DNA of 64,000 nt from Dipetalonema caudispina (GCA_013365325.1 JABVXV010000018.1:372001-436000); one strand, 5' to 3'; numbered from the stretch's first letter, positions 38,306-53,900 are shown. A program made the numbers and translations. The notes: a model not told the origin generated them from the letters alone.

Positions 38306-41300
38306 TCATGATTGTATCTCCACAGGTTCTGTTGCATTATCAAGCATTGTATATGCTTGTACATCAGAAAGACTCTCACATTCGGTGGTTCTAGTACGCT
38401 TTCTAGTGTTCTTTGGCTGTTCTGCGACTTCCGAAGCATCTTCCTTTTCATCCTTTTCAGTAGTGCCAGTATGAGATGGCAGAGAATTGTCTCTTCGAGA
38501 TCTATAAAAAGAGATGTATTGGATTAACAAACTAAATAAATATGATTTCAGTTTGTTTTTGGTAAAATAAATTTTACAAATCAATCTACTGTCCATTGTC
38601 CACATCCTAGCATACAAAGAGTTTCTATTTTTATAAAACGAAATCGAGTAGCTTTAAGGTCGAAAAATTAAGTTTGCAACCGATCATCACTTCCGAAACA
38701 TCTTGCGAAATGAAGAGGAAGAAACGAGAATAGTGGAACAATATTAGTACAACATAGAGAGTAAAGTAGAACATCCCTTTATTTATGTGAATATTGATTA
38801 GGACATTTCTGTTAACTAACGAAGGCTAATTTTTATAGCTGATAACAAAAAAAGATGTAATAATGGCACTATTTTTAGAGTGGAAAGTTTCATATTCCAT
38901 GTCCAACTGAGGATTTGCTGCTTTTATTTTTTCTGTCATTCTTTACTGATGGGAAGACACCATTTTTGATGAGTTTCATAAATTCACTACCACTGGGAAA
39001 AGTTGATGGATTAAAACTAAAGACGAGAGATGGAAATCATTGAAAATTGTTTGAAATATTCTATAATAAAAAAAATCCCTGAAAATCTTTGTACACTTTT
39101 TACCTCTATTCATTTTCTACAGAAATGAATAGAGATGAAGATGCATCCTTACATATTACTAATACAAAAAGGAATATTACCTTAAATCGTCCATAACAAG
39201 GGAATAACACTAAATGGTTTTGAGAGAGAAAAAAACGACAAAACATGATTTGCAATTACGATCAACTCATCATATAATTTTATAAAGATTGTGAGAAGTG
39301 AGATTCTTACAGTTCTAGGCAGCAAGAAAGTAATCAGTGAATAGACTGAACGTGGCTAAGGGAAAGGCAGACAGAGGGTAGTTCGACCGGGTTCCATTCG
39401 TGAGTGCCAGTCAGAGAAACTCAATACGTAACAATTATGGAACTTAGTTTATGAACCTGATTCCAGGTGATAACCGAATTCGTTATCTCATTCAGTAAAA
39501 ATGTCTAAGACAATATATAAATCATCAAATTCTTCATAGTTATCTTTTAATGTTAGACAAAAACAATTACTTGAAAATAGCCAATGACTTTGTCCTTCGT
39601 GGCTCCGGAATAGGCGTAGTTTCTAGACTGCGGTTTAACTCATCCCAATGGGACATTAGATCTGATACAGTAAAACCTTTGCTTGTTCCTGTTTGATGAA
39701 GAACATCTGGAAAAGTACGCATAATTATCTAATAACAAAGAGAAAAAATTTGAATAAGAAAAAATCGCTGTCGTTTGAAAAATTGTTGCCGAATTCCAGA
39801 TTTCTGCTAAATGTATTCTATTTTATACGAAGAGTTCTTCTTCTGAAAGTCCAGATAAAGTACAGAAACGGCAAAAAGGTCTGCAGTCATAGTTGTGGAA
39901 ATTCAAAGTGATAAACTCACCACTGAAATCAATTAAACTTATCCGTGGTGAATTCGGAGCACTTTTACTTTTCATCATCAGCACCCTTTTTCGGAAAATC
40001 TCGCATTCTGTTTTTTCTTGAAGTTCACGATAACGTTTCACATGTCCACATGCTTTTCCAAGCACAACGATACCATTTACTATTTTCAGTGATAATAACA
40101 ACAACCATGTCAGACCTGAAATTGCTCCAAACTCCATTAAAAAATATTCATTAACAACCCGAACGTGCAATTAGAGAAAGTTAAAGAGATGAGCCCCGAA
40201 ACTTTAATTTTTAGAAAGAATAAACAAACAACAAGTTTAAAGTCACTTCCAGCCGAACAAGAGTGAACTAAATAGTTTGGTTTAACATAAATCAGTTTTT
40301 CCAAAAAAAGACCGTGACGGTTTACAATTTAATTATTAAGAAAGGGATCCCAACACCGAATGCATGCATTGAAAGTTAAACACCCATGCCCAAAATAATC
40401 GAAAATATAATAAAGACGGTGATGAAACTGCTTTCGACAAGTTTAAATCTATTCAAAAACATTAATGAAATTGAAACAAGGACGACATGTACTAAAGCTT
40501 GCAATCACAAGTAACTCACAAAAAACAAGCTGCACAGATGTAATGGTGAAATCAAATGTTTGAGTAATAACGCGTATCAGCATAATTGTTAGTGGAATAG
40601 GTATAAACCCCATTCGTCTTGATACCTGATCTGAATAATCTGAAAAGGCCTTTTCGCCACGACTTCGAACAACATCGAAAGCAATTGTTATTGTAAAATC
40701 TGAAAAGTATATTCATCAACGCATTTTTTCACAAGCTTAAACCCTAAAGCTTTAATCTTGAATTAATTAAATCCATCTGTAACTTCTTCACTTCATATTT
40801 CGATTACTGCTTAATAGTCAACAGGAATTTAAATGAATTCGTTAAAAAACGGCCGATCCTAAGTAACGAAATAGGAAGCAAAGACCTTAGTTGGTCTGAA
40901 AAGTTACATTAATCAATACCTTGATATACCTCCGCTGGTATTTCGTTGAATTTAGTGATAAAGGCGTGTTTTAACCAATCAACGATTATTTCAGCAATCG
41001 TCACCAAGGCCTAAAAAAGCTGAAGTGTACATCTCTCAAAAGTATTAAGATGCCTTCATTGTATGATACAATATAAAAATAATTATTTAAAAGTTAAGAA
41101 TATGACGCCAAGGATTTTAATGATAAACAAAAGCGAACAAACAAGGTCAGGCAACATTTCCATGAAATGCTCGAATTTCCAATTCACTGCCATCATATTT
41201 CGCACTACCACAACTGCTAATAAAGTAAAGATATGAAAGCGTTCACGGACATCACTGGAAATTTTGTTTTTTTAAACTTGTAAACAATAAAATACATTTT

Positions 41301-43309
41301 ATTAATAACTACTAGATATATTCGACTTTGATTTTCATCCCCGTCCTATTAACAAATACAAGTAATATTTACCGAAATAAATCATAAAGTATGAAATATA
41401 CAAATCACAAAATCTGGGAGCGAAATACAGAAGTTATGTAAAATAATACCTGCAAGACATCTGAAAAAGATTTGCCTTGGCGAACTTTTTGAAGACTGAT
41501 CCTTTCAGTTCGACAAAATTATTTGACATCATTATAGCAAGCAATGCCTGCGTGTGTGAATTAAAAGCAACATTCAAAGTTGTAGCCTGAAATTTTGCTA
41601 CAAAAACAGTTTTTACGAACATTAATGACATAATGGATGTAATAAGGTAACTTAAAAAAATACCATAGAACTTATTTCACAATACCTAGCTTGATAATAC
41701 AAAGATTTTTAAACACTCAATATACCTGCAATAAAACGAGTATTGTATGTAGCCAAGTATAAATGACTGCAATAAATAGGTGCACGAACATCCGCACATA
41801 ACTTGATGACGAATGTGTACTTGACCAAAATAAGGCATCAAAAATATCCTACAATTCTTAACTTTGAATGAATTTGAAAGTGTTCAATACCCATGGTAAT
41901 GTGCTATAAAAATGACTAAAAGGCGAAATAAAACACAGACCTGGCCAAAACTGCTAAATAACTTATCGGCTACTTCAAGCATATTATAAAAAATATAGAG
42001 CTTAATTACACCTTGTCCTCGAACCTGAAATTAAGTTTTGAAAGAGGAACTACGATAATACTTTTGACATTGGTATGTTAACTCATCAAATTCAAAATCG
42101 AAAAGAGAGAAACTGTCAACTGTATAGTGATACAAAATAATAAATTAATGAAGTGTAGCTAGTCAGGAAAATACTGTTATAAACTATTTTTTTCCATTTA
42201 AGCAGTTCTAATAATTCAGAAAGTGGTGAAATGCATTATGTAAGGTTCGGACAAAATCTAAGAACATCACTTCCGAACAATCGAAATAATTTCTAGAGAA
42301 ATTCGTGAAAGATGAAAATATAACCTGGTGATACATTACTGATGTGTCAATCAAAGTCATGAGACATGAACAAATTGTCACAATCAAAGCTTTCAAAAAA
42401 TCACAGGTATTGGATGCAGTCCATTTTCTTGAGCATAATAACGAACCAACGACAGATGTCTGCAATATATAATGCCTAATTTTGAATTCAACATTTTATT
42501 TCATACTACAAATATCCTGAGGACTCATCCTTTATCCCAATTCTTTCCAATAAATTAAAGCATTAATTCCCAACTAGAAATTTTATAAGCTACATGTAGC
42601 ATTGTTCGGTTATCTGAATGTTGCTACTGTTAAATCGATCATGATAGGCTCAGTGTGCGAAGATAATACTGCATTTAAGCGATCCAAAGAAAAAAGTCTT
42701 ACCAGTAAACGAATTGGTAGAAATGTGGATAAGTGGCAAAAAGCTTCTAAACACTGTAACGTGCCATAAAACAAAAATTTCTCTAATTCAATTGGTATCC
42801 TCAAAAACGCACTTATTTTTCTCTGTTTTTCTGCATAACGTAATTCATCGTTATCAAGCGAATATCCTCTAGAAAAGATCGACGTAAAATTGTGATTAAG
42901 CCAACTCATAATGATGTGGCAATCCGGCTTGGCGTGAAAATTTGTAACTTATGATGATGTTGTAATTCACTTCATAACGAAAATTTGAGCTTTTAATTTA
43001 GTTGAATCCAGAAATTACCCCTCCTACTTGTACTTTAAAACAAGCAACTTCTGATGAGCAAATTGAAATTAACCTTGTCAGTTCACCCCTTATATAGTCC
43101 CAAAAACTTGGCACATACAAACATTCCCTATCACCATGTTCTTCCCAAGGACATGGTGATATATCCGAGCTTCCTTCCTGTGCCTCTTCCCCGAATCGAT
43201 CAACAACATCGGATTCTTCTAATTCACTGCTGTCATCATCGATACCAACATTATTTGTCTTCACTTTTCGAAAGCGAACTCCTTCATCGGTACGAAAATT
43301 CATTTCCAT
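38306..43309 (-). CDS. TAPT1: TAPT1 family multipass ER membrane protein
   Basis: Homologue of transmembrane anterior posterior transformation protein 1 (yeast Emp65 family), a multipass ER protein linked in animals to the ciliary base and to folding of membrane or secreted proteins. Exon 1 (43309-43074) is acidic and ends VPSFWDYIRGELTR. The next exons run through GYSLDNDELRYAEKQRKISAFL, RIPIELEKFLFYG and FLPIRLL; VVGSLLCSRKW and IVTICSCLMTLIDTSVMYH; VRGQGVIKLYIFYNMLEVAD and KLFSSFGQDIFDALFW; ATTLNVAFNSHTQALLAIMM and SNNFVELKGSVFKKF; IIVDWLKHAFITKFNEI; IAFDVVRSRGEKAFSDYSDQ and VSRRMGFIPIPLTIMLIRV; then GLTWLLLLSLKIVNGIVVLGK. Several blocks are nearly identical to vertebrate TAPT1. The cytoplasmic tail is Ser/Thr/Lys-rich and ends TEPVEIQS at 38306. 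About a dozen exons; the two tail exons (near 39700-39600 and 38500-38306) are less certain. Confidence 0.93.
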
Positions 43310-46300
43310 CAAAATTGCAATATTGAGAAATCAATTATCCATCAATATTCCTTCAACTGTCTGACTTAATTACAATAATATGAAACAAGAAATGAGTATT
43401 TAATGATTACTTTTCTGGCAACTATCCTCGAAAAAAAAGGGTCTAGTTGGATTTTATGTGCCATCTGAGATTCAATTTAACAAAAGTAATAAATAGTAAA
43501 TGGGTTACAAAAAGGCGGAAATGGTAGAAGAATTAAAAATGAAAATGAAATTTGTAACCCAGCAATCACAATAGCCAACACTGTTCTATGTATGGAACTT
43601 GGTACTTTTACTATGTAATCTGTATTGCTAGCAAAAATATTAAAAATTTGTTGGAACTTTTCTGAAGGATCTAATTTTTTTTTAAAGAAAAAAGAAAAAA
43701 ACTTACATAGAGTACAAAGAATTGGATAAAGGCAGCAATCATTCGATGAAGTTAAATTAAAACGGAATTAAAGAAGCAGTTTTGCATAATAATAAGAGAT
43801 GACCCAATCAATAAAGGATCAAATTCATCGTTAATACTTTATCTTCCATTCATTTTTAACCTGAAAATTTTGCCCATCAAAATTATTTACAAACTACTTC
43901 ATACCTACCAGCTAACAATGCACATTTTGATTATGATTGTAGGCAACTTGAGCACAAACCGCTGGTCACAGAGTGGTCAGTTAACTTTCTCTCCTTCTGC
44001 AGATAACTGGTCATCAGAAGTATCGTTGTATATCTCAATGCTGTGTTACACTTCCAGAATAATTTACGGGAGATTTAGTGCGGGGAGAATGTTACGAAAT
44101 AAACAAAACTATGGATGTTTTTTGTTTCAACTTCAAGATATGACGCATTGCCATAGAGCCTAAGCTTTAATAGCCTTATTGGCATGCTTCAAAAAGTTGT
44201 CTGTAGCTGTGAATTTGGCCATAGTGTCAAACATTAAATGAACGAACCATTTCATTCATATTCTCATAACATTTCATGCTTAAATTATTCAGGCTAAAAC
44301 TGAACTGTTTCAGTAATAGCTAAGCAGATAAGAGTATTTCAAGAATTCTGAATCTTCATAGTTTCGGAATCTGTTCCTTTGGATGAAAAATTGTAATTGT
44401 AACATCGAATGAGTTATTTCTTTTTTTTTTAAAAAAAAAAGGAAAAGAAGAACATGAATATTCTTTTGAGAGAAATAATAAGCTATTTTCACCTATAATA
44501 TCTAACTAAGACTGAGGTACATTTGCGCCGATGAATTGTTGGACAAGTATTCTCCAATATGGAAAAGAACAAAAAGAATCGGAAAAATTCACATAACTTT
44601 TTAAGGAAGTAGAAAAATGAGAATTGACTGTTTTGATGACTGTTAGTTACATTTACAAACGAATTTCATGATTTCTTACCCCAAATTTTTTGTAATTATA
44701 TCAAGAAGAAGCAGCAATCAATGTAGACTTATCAGTGAGAAGATGAGGTATGGAAGTATTGAATCGAAGGTATACAATTTGAATTATATTTTTGGCTTCC
44801 AATTCGATTCTTTATATTTCATAAATTATTAATACAAATTTCTGTTGTATTTCAATGAAAGTTTCAATGAAGTTTTGTTATTGTAGTTTTCCTGAAATTT
44901 AATTTCCTATTTTCATTTCAGAATAGTGATTTTTCCATCCTATCTTCACGATAATTAAGAACTTTAAAAGTGTCTTTGATATTAATATCGGTACGTAATG
45001 TTTTGTGAGCGAATCAGATGAAAGATAAATTCCATGGCGTCAACATGAAAACTCAACAAGACTTCGTAATCTGATAACTTACGAATAAGGAATAATAAAA
45101 TGTCACAATAGGTCAAACTTCGCATGTAACCTTTCGTCTTGGAGTTCATTATTAAATTAATTACAACAGAGGGGTCAGCAAGGGATTGAATCTAAGATAA
45201 CTTTACATCTGAGAAGAACTTGCAATAAGATAATCATTGATGATCTTTCTGTCCCTGAAAGCATATCCTTCAAATCAATAGTTATTTGACTTTTCCATAA
45301 GCTATTAATTGGAATTGCTCGTAAATTTCTTTTTTCAAAACAAAAAATTAAAAAATACAAATTCTGAAAGTAAGAGTCGTTTCAAAGATACTGCAGTTTT
45401 GAGTAATAATTAAGCTTAAGTAATCTATCATAATTTTACTATATCAAACTTTTCAGATTTTTATCAATTGAATTGTTTATTCATTAAAATGGGTGGAAAG
45501 TTGGGAAAACAACAGAAATTAATTTATAAAAACATATTATCTTTTCTTACTGATATAGACTTAACATCTCGTTTTGCTTCACAGTTAAATCAAAAATTTT
45601 TGATCATATGATTGATTACCTTGAATGTATAGAAAAATATTGATTGAAATGTTAGTGTAAATACGTCTTGCCAAAATTTTTTTAAATTACTTTTCATTAC
45701 TCTAAATCTTACCAATATAAATTATTTGGTTTATTTACCATTCATTTGGAAATTCGACTGATATTTTTTGAAGATCAAGGTGTGTGCCATAAAATTATTA
45801 TTGAGAATCTTGCCGATGCTTGTGACAGGTACCTGGTTAATTAAAAGGAGAAATATCTATCTTTTACAGACTACAAGCAAAGAATTATTAAAATGTTAAA
45901 TATTGCTGATAAGACTGATATACTTTCGATATCATCATTTCATCCGAAGGATCATATTTCAGCTTACTTAGATTTGTTGACAAACCGTACCAAATTGTGC
46001 TAGTTAAATTAAATGTCTACTGGAAATTACATGCTATTCGCTTGTTTATTTATATGACTTTACTCCACCCAGATTTAGCGCTAACATACCGCACTGTTGC
46101 ATTTTACATTTGTCGATAGGTATTGCGAATCCTTAACAATTCATTTTAAAATCATTAGCTTCTTCTTTTCTTCTGAAGCAAAACTTGGCAATAATATTAA
46201 TATAAATTGAGTTAGTTGATTTTAGTTTACTTCAATGTTGTTCAATTAAATAGAATTCAATTCAATTTTGATGTAGACTGTCGGAATTCTAACTGGATAA

Positions 46301-47900
46301 ATCTGTTCAGATCAATGAAATCTATCAAAGTTACCCACTTGATCTTCATTACAAATGAATCGGTTTTGATTATACTAGGCAATGTGGTGTATTGCTTAGA
46401 TTGATCTATAGCAAAGAGGATTAAAATACTATAATTAGAATTAACTACTGCTAGATTAACAACATATATAGCGGTTATTTTTGGGAAAAAGTAGGAAAAG
46501 AATGAAATTTGAAGGCAACCATAGAGTTCGATTAAAACTATTCATTCAAAATCTATTGAATTTTTGGATGAACAAATTGAGAGAATTTTGGGATGATACA
46601 TAATTTTGCTCCTCAGCAATACTTCAGAAGCGATGTCATCTAAGACTTATTACATTTTAATACTTCTTTTTTCAAAGATTCATATGGTTATCGTATCCCA
46701 GCGTGTTAGTCAACAACGACTATATCCTCATCAGAGCTGTAAACGGTCAACTTACTGTAAGAAGTATTTTGAAAGGGAAGAAATGGTGATAAAAGTTCAC
46801 AGTTCTGCATTGACCGATTCAAATTCTTGCAAAGCATCATCCTTATTTCCTCGTATATTTTATTCGGTAAGTTATCGTAAAATATTATTCAACATCACAA
46901 AAAGGTAATCAGTAATATATGGTAAGCTTAACATAGTCTATTTTCTGTTTGTAAAGCTCTTCTTCTTCGGATAATTCATCATTGTAAATCAGATTGTCTG
47001 TCCGATATTGCTGCTACTTACTTCTATCTTTTAAAATAAGATAGAAGGAAAAGTTTCTGGTTTCATTTGATGACTTTAAAAGAGTTACAAAAAAAATTGT
47101 CCAAAGAAAAGCTATCGAAATGGCCATCTATTTTTACCTGTGAATTTTAAGCTTATCATTATCGAGTTTCATTTTATTTTGAAGCTGAGAAACGATTTTT
47201 ATTAAACTATTATCTAGTACCCATTCTTATTTTAAATTTTAGTTTTAAATTTACACTTAAATCTATCATGTTATTTTTCTCCCTATGATAAGTATTACTT
47301 CTCACAAATATTATTTATGTATACGGCAATGGTAAACCAAAGAATCAAAGTTGTTTCGTTATTTTTGTCACCAAGAGTGTAAAATTAAGGTCATCCTAGG
47401 TAAATAGAGCATATGCTAAAGTACCATTCAATTGGTAGTGGTCAACATAGGTTACCTTGTAGAAATGTTCATTCAGTAGTAAATGAGGAAAGAGAGGGAT
47501 GCCTTAGAAATGTTTGATAGTATAGCTCGTGGTATTGTGAACATACTCTTAAGCGAGTGTATTCAAATCAAAGAAGGTCATTCTTCTACCAACCAAGATA
47601 CTGATCTCCTACAAAACTTTCAATCTTTCTCTCTTATCCCCTTCACACTCTGCCCTTCGACCTCTTATGAGTTAAGTTATTGTATTTCTTTCCTTCTTCC
47701 ACTCTTCATCTTCCTCCTCGCCACTTCCATATATGAAAATTTCTCCCAGACAACCCATGTCACACCCTTAAGAAACCGGTTCTTCCTTATGTTCATATGA
47801 GCATCAACAATATTATTCCTTTTTGGGAAATGATACAGCACGGGGATGTGCACATATGCGTCTTTAACCAAATTCTAATCGTATATAATGTTGCGGTATT
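43310..47900. other. Gene-poor interval
   Basis: About 4.6 kb between divergent genes, TAPT1 (-) and the BRICHOS-like gene (+). I see no exon chain with family support. It contains a T10/A10 mirror tract near 44427-44446 and a 10-bp inverted repeat with a 7-nt loop (47021-47047). One plus-strand frame near 46633-46865 (MSSKTYYILILLFSK start, three cysteines, followed by a GTAAG donor) could be a first exon of a small secreted protein but has no partner exon. Confidence 0.45.
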
Positions 47901-50900
47901 ATGAAGTTTGTTCAGAAATTGATGCAAATCGGGCGCTCTAAGATCCATTTCCAACAACTTGATGCTGAACCTCGAATCGCCGGCAGTCCATCCTCTATTT
48001 TGCCAGGTAATTTTAAGTCTTTCGAGATGGAAACATCTTCAAATTATTTTATCCATTAAATTAAACATCTTGTTATTGATTTTTGCTACTAATTCATTGA
48101 TGCAAAATGTTATCGACTATATAACCAGCGATGACATTTGACGGATGACGTGATAATGTCGTAGCGGAATGTAGGTTGACATGGCGGGGAAAGAGACAGG
48201 AAAAATTTCCTCGGACATAATATGGTTTAATGGCATTCAAGCAATGGTTCTGCCCTTGATGATTCTCATAAATTCCCTCATTTATGGAATCTGAAACTGG
48301 TAAAATTAAGCGCTATTTAACTCATGGCTTTTTTTATTTTTGTATTAATTCATTTAAATAGTTGATTACTGCAAAAACGATGACTTTGTTTAAGATCGTT
48401 ACGTATTGTCTTTTTTTTGGATCTAATTTTTATTCTATCAAATCATCTAAATGATTATTCCAACTCACTTTTCTACAATTATCATAATTTATATTACAAT
48501 GATAATCATTATCACTGTTCTTGTTAACATTGGCAAGTTTTAAATTCAGTGATACAATCGTTAGTTTTATTTAAAAAATAAGTAAGAAGTAAAAGAAGGA
48601 ATTATAAGCACAAAACTTTCATTTCGTAAACTTTTTTTTTTGGTTTTTTTTTAAGGAGGTCCACCACCATCTTATCGTTCTTCAACGAACGCTGATGATA
48701 GCGCAACATTCAGTAGTACGGAATCATCCAGCGTTGCAGCAACGGCATATTCCATCAAACGACGTAATTCTTGGACAAATTTAATCGAAAGTAATGAAAA
48801 TTTGTACAAGAAAGATTTACCACATTATACAGAACCATCGTGCGCAATAGCTACAACAACACGTAGCGCCAACATTGTAATGCCTGTATGTTACAAGTGG
48901 ACTGGAAATAATTATCACTTCCTGGAAAAGTATAATTTAAATGGACGATATGCGAAGCATTTCACACCCTTCTATGTGTTAAATTCAGCCGGCGATCCAA
49001 TTGCTATATCCAAATTGGAGTTAACTGTAAGTCTTCAATATCTTTATTATTCCTTTCCTTTCTTAATCAGTAAATAAGATAACCTAGTGATATTCTGTTT
49101 ACATTATTTGTTAATTACTTGTTTACCAGTTCATTTGATTAGGTCTTTTTTGATGTTTAATACTTCACGTATTACTATAAACATGAGAAAAAATTCTACA
49201 GAATATGACATTTAAGCAGTATCACTTTGTTTTACTAAACAATTAAGTATGTTTTCGTTTCCTTTCATCTGTTCCCTAATTAATCAACATATAAGTGATA
49301 AGGTAAGAGCATACGAAAAGTGCGCTAAATGTTCGTCCATTCACCTTTCCTGCACTTCCAATCTTCTGAATCTTGAAGTTGACATAGAATTTAATTAGTT
49401 CTGCACTACTTACAGTACTAGTAATGTCCTCTTTGCATACAATGGACTAATTTGCTTATCGCATAATTGAAGAAGATCTAAGATATTGGAAGAGGAAATT
49501 CTGTTTGTATAGTGAACTCTCGAAGATAACTGTTTGTAAATATTTGCATTTCATTCAGAGAGGAGAAAGAGAGAGAGGGAGAGAGAGAAAAAGAAGAGGA
49601 AAGAATGATAAGTTGAGGATAAAGAGGAATGAGGATGAAATGAGTATATGGTAAGATAATGATATATAGTAAAATAAAATATGCGAATATTTGGATGAAG
49701 GATGATCTATGTTGAATTTTTTCATTCCTTATGTTCACTTACTTTTGTTATTTTTTGAATATTAATAGAAAAGGAAGGAAGCTAAAAGTAATGTGAACAA
49801 TATGAGAAGCACAACGAAAAGGTCACAAAGTGCGATGGAAGGAAACATTTGTTATTACGTACGTGTTTACCTGACTTTTACGTCTGAGAAGTAAGTAAAA
49901 CAAATGATGTGAATAAAGTAATAAATGAAGCAAATTGAAAAAGTAACGATAAAAATAGTTGCAAAATGCTTTCATTTAGTACAATCTGCATTTTGTAATT
50001 TATGAAGTTTGTTTATTTATCGCTCATCAAGTATAGATAAAAAAATAAATAAGTTATGTTGGAATCTACATGTTTATATTTCATTTAATTATAATTTTCA
50101 TACTTTTATGTACTATTTATAGCATCCTTTCATACGAAACATATAAGTATCATTATCTAATCTTATCTGTTCCGGTTCTCTCTAATACCAAAATTTTCTC
50201 ACTTCTTTTCTTTCTCATTAATGACAAAATTCAAATCATATATCATTTTTGTTTGTTCAATTCATCACCAATTTTTTGGTACGGAGAAATCAATTAACAC
50301 AGTTATTTACCCTTCCGATTATATCCCGATTTTTTGTCCATTGATATTCTAATGAATCAAAAGGCCTTAAATTCTCCATTATCATCTCTCTTCTGCTTTT
50401 CCGATTTATGTTTTTGCAAATTCCTCGAAACTATCCGGTATTGCTTTTCTGCCAAAGATAGTTGCAAACGAAATATTGAGGAATTAAAAGTGGAACTTTT
50501 GGTAGTATATTAATCCTTACAATTTTTAATCAAACTGTATGAATAGGTAGAATATTTTCAAATAACCATCTTGTCAAAGTTGTCAGAAATTAACCAATCA
50601 GTTAAATCATTCCGTAAATTGATTTAGCAAATGCTAGTACTGTTAAAACTACACTATCAACTGATATTTTTTGTATTATGAAAGATTTACACTGCAGAAA
50701 ATTTATTCCTCGACAGGATACGGTATATTAAGAGATTCTGCTGCTCATATCCCGTAATTTTTACCCAACTACATTTTCAGAATTGTGGCTCATTATGTAA
50801 ATTAGATGGTACAGGAAAATTACGAACAGATTTTTCGAAACGTGATCGAATGAGTGAATTACGGCAATGGTTGCAGGAGCCAAAGAATAAGCCTTACGCA

Positions 50901-53900
50901 TTTTTCCTATTGTTTTTGATTATTGCATGTTGCATTATAGCTGCCACCTTATTTCTCAGTAAGGAATTCACAGTAAGTTTTCTTTTCTTTTCAAGTTTTT
51001 GCTTTAAAAAAAAACTTCTAAATCTCTGAAATTTCGGAATTCAAAAAAAAGAGAGATGAGAAGATTAGAAATTTGCAATGGTACTTAGAGATTTTTAACG
51101 TTTAAAAAATAGTTTACAAGTGTTGCATTCGATCATAATTTTTCGATCATTAATTTTCAAATGTTACCTTTTGAAATTTCATCGAAGTATAATTTTTGAA
51201 AGTTTTCAAAATAATGTGTATTATTTTTATGTTATACAGCATGAAAAAATTTTGTTAGTACATAGAGGTTTACCTAAAAATTCCTATAAGGTGGTAATTT
51301 TCGATAATGTGACAAGAAATACCTTGCCTTTGATTTTGCTGTAGGCCTAAATATATAATGTGAACCTACTCGAGCATCGCAGAAAAGAGTAAAGCCATTA
51401 TTGCATGGCCTAATTAGATCATCCACTTAACATCAAGATAGATATTTTTATTATCACAAGATAAGGCCGATAAGGTTATTCAATGGAAACCCTGTTTGAG
51501 CAAGTCGAAATTAAACTATTGAAATTCCAAAATCTGATCGCGGTGTTAAGTGGATGATCTGATCAGGCTATGATTTCTTTGATGGAAAACATCTATCTTC
51601 ATCAAAATTGTTGGCAAATAATGACAAGAATGCTCACAAAAATCAATAATAGAAAAATAATTTTTAACTATCCAATTTTATAAAATTTTATCCGATAACT
51701 TTTAAAAGGATCGTTTTAGCTATTTTTTGAGGAAGAATTTTTCAACATTCATTGATGAGTTTCTTTATTACAGTAATAGAAGATTAACTTGAATTGTAGT
51801 TTACACAAAGGTTTATTATTCTAGTATAAAATTTAATTACTGAGCCAGAAAAAAAAAGTTTACGTTAGCATACAACCAATCATTAATGTGTTCAAATTAA
51901 ACCTTATTCTTATATTCTCTAGCAAGAATCGCGAAAATTTTCTTGGATACCACCGCTGATATTTCGTAACCAACAAGGGAATTCGACCGTGGTCAAAATG
52001 TATCAGAATAATCATCAAGTTAGATTCGAGATATTGGGGAATCTCCCGATTAAAAATAATTACATTGTCATATATGATTTTACAGTGGTGAGTTATAGTT
52101 CCAGGAAACATTTAACTTTTAGATTTTATGGAAAGTATAAAAATCATGGAGAAACAAAGAAATCACTGACAACTTGTTTTAAAGTAATCATTTCTTTGGG
52201 TATTTTTGAAGTCGGCGAAAGTTTGTGCAATGTCGCAAAATTTAAATTCACTTATCTGTGTAATAATTTATGAAATGATCTCAGACGTGAAGTTACGTAC
52301 TTCTTGACTTTACTTGGATTGCATTCATTGAATTCGTACCATCCATACAACCTTCGATACCTTTTGAAAGATCGTTTATGATCGTCTGAATAAACCTTTA
52401 TTTTTTACTTTTCTGTAATTGATCTTTTGTAAAACTTATAAATCAAATCGTCTAAAAAAGCAATGACAAACTTTATGCAATTCATCAAACTTATTTGAAA
52501 GTCTCAAAGCAGTCTGTCTATGAGTTTTATACAAATTTCAAAATTTAATCAAGCTGAATAGGAATCATTAACTTATATTCAGATATCATTAATAAGAAGT
52601 GAATTATAGAGAAGAATAGCAATAATTGATTCAACTCTGAGAGATAACGGCAAAAACCTAATTTGCTTTGTGATGAATATGAATATGTCAACAATGCCTG
52701 ATCAATATTCTCTTGAAATTGGTGCTCAAAATGCTCTCAAGGTTATTTTTTTATGAATTCGTTCGTTTAATATTCCACTTGATAACTTTTCATTATCTAA
52801 TTGCAACATGAATCAATTACAAATCTTTATTTTAAAGCGTAAAGAACAAATTCATGGATGGGAGGAAGCATGGAATTTCTTGCCTGGTTCATATTTCGGT
52901 AACTCGTCAACACTTTTTGAACCATCTATTCCGGAATGTGATAGTGCACGATGGATCTTGCTTAATTATACTGATTCCGATCAGAAAGGTATGTTTTTGA
53001 TTTTAGAAATTTTGTTACAAATCAAAGTAATCAAATATAATTCTTTTCCAGTTTCTTGAGCCTAAAAAATATGTAAGTTCAATAAATTTCGAAACTCTTC
53101 TTCTAAATTATAGATTTAAGTCTTAAATATTTAATGAGGATGGTGAATGCTGCAACGATTTTGAGAATTTTCGAAATGTTAATATGAGATTTGAAAATTC
53201 AATTTGCGAAATCGTTTCATTCAGGAAAAAGATGCAGCGATTGTTACGATTTTTGTTTACCGGAACTCGGTATTGAAAGGGATCAGCTGAGAGCGGAAAC
53301 GTTTTTAAATATTATACGCCGTAACTGTTTTTACCTTTTCGTACCGGAATGGCGCTCCTATGCAGCAGCATATAGTAATAAACAGAATGAATATGATTTC
53401 GAAAAACTTTATTACGCAGGTTAGCTAACTTCTAAAAATATAATTGTTATTTAAAATTTCGATTTCCAATTATTTCAAATTTTACTTATTGATTCGTTTC
53501 TTAAAATTTTGGCAAAAATTTTCTAACCTCTTGAAAGAACAAAATATTTTCAACCAAATTTTGCAGGTCGAAAACGTGTAAACAATGGTAATAGCAACAA
53601 GAGTAACAATATTAATAATGGCGGTAATTATGGTGATCGTCTTAATGGAATACAAAATGTTATTGATGGAATCGTAAAGCCGATCACAGATCAGTATCGA
53701 AATTTCGAATCAAAGTGGATTTCTCTGCAGGAAATACCGCGTTAGCTTCATCTATGCATTTTGATTTGCACTTTATGAAGTATGTTGTTGCTCTAATTAT
53801 CGCCCCAGTAGCTTGATCGTAATTATCGATCTGTTGAGATGAAGGCGCATAAGTACTAGTGGATCAAATAGAGCAACATATCACCAGCAAATATTCTCAA

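Noticed and set aside
46606..46908. Possible first exon of a secreted Cys-containing protein
   Set aside because: A hydrophobic start and a donor are present, but no second exon or family support was found.
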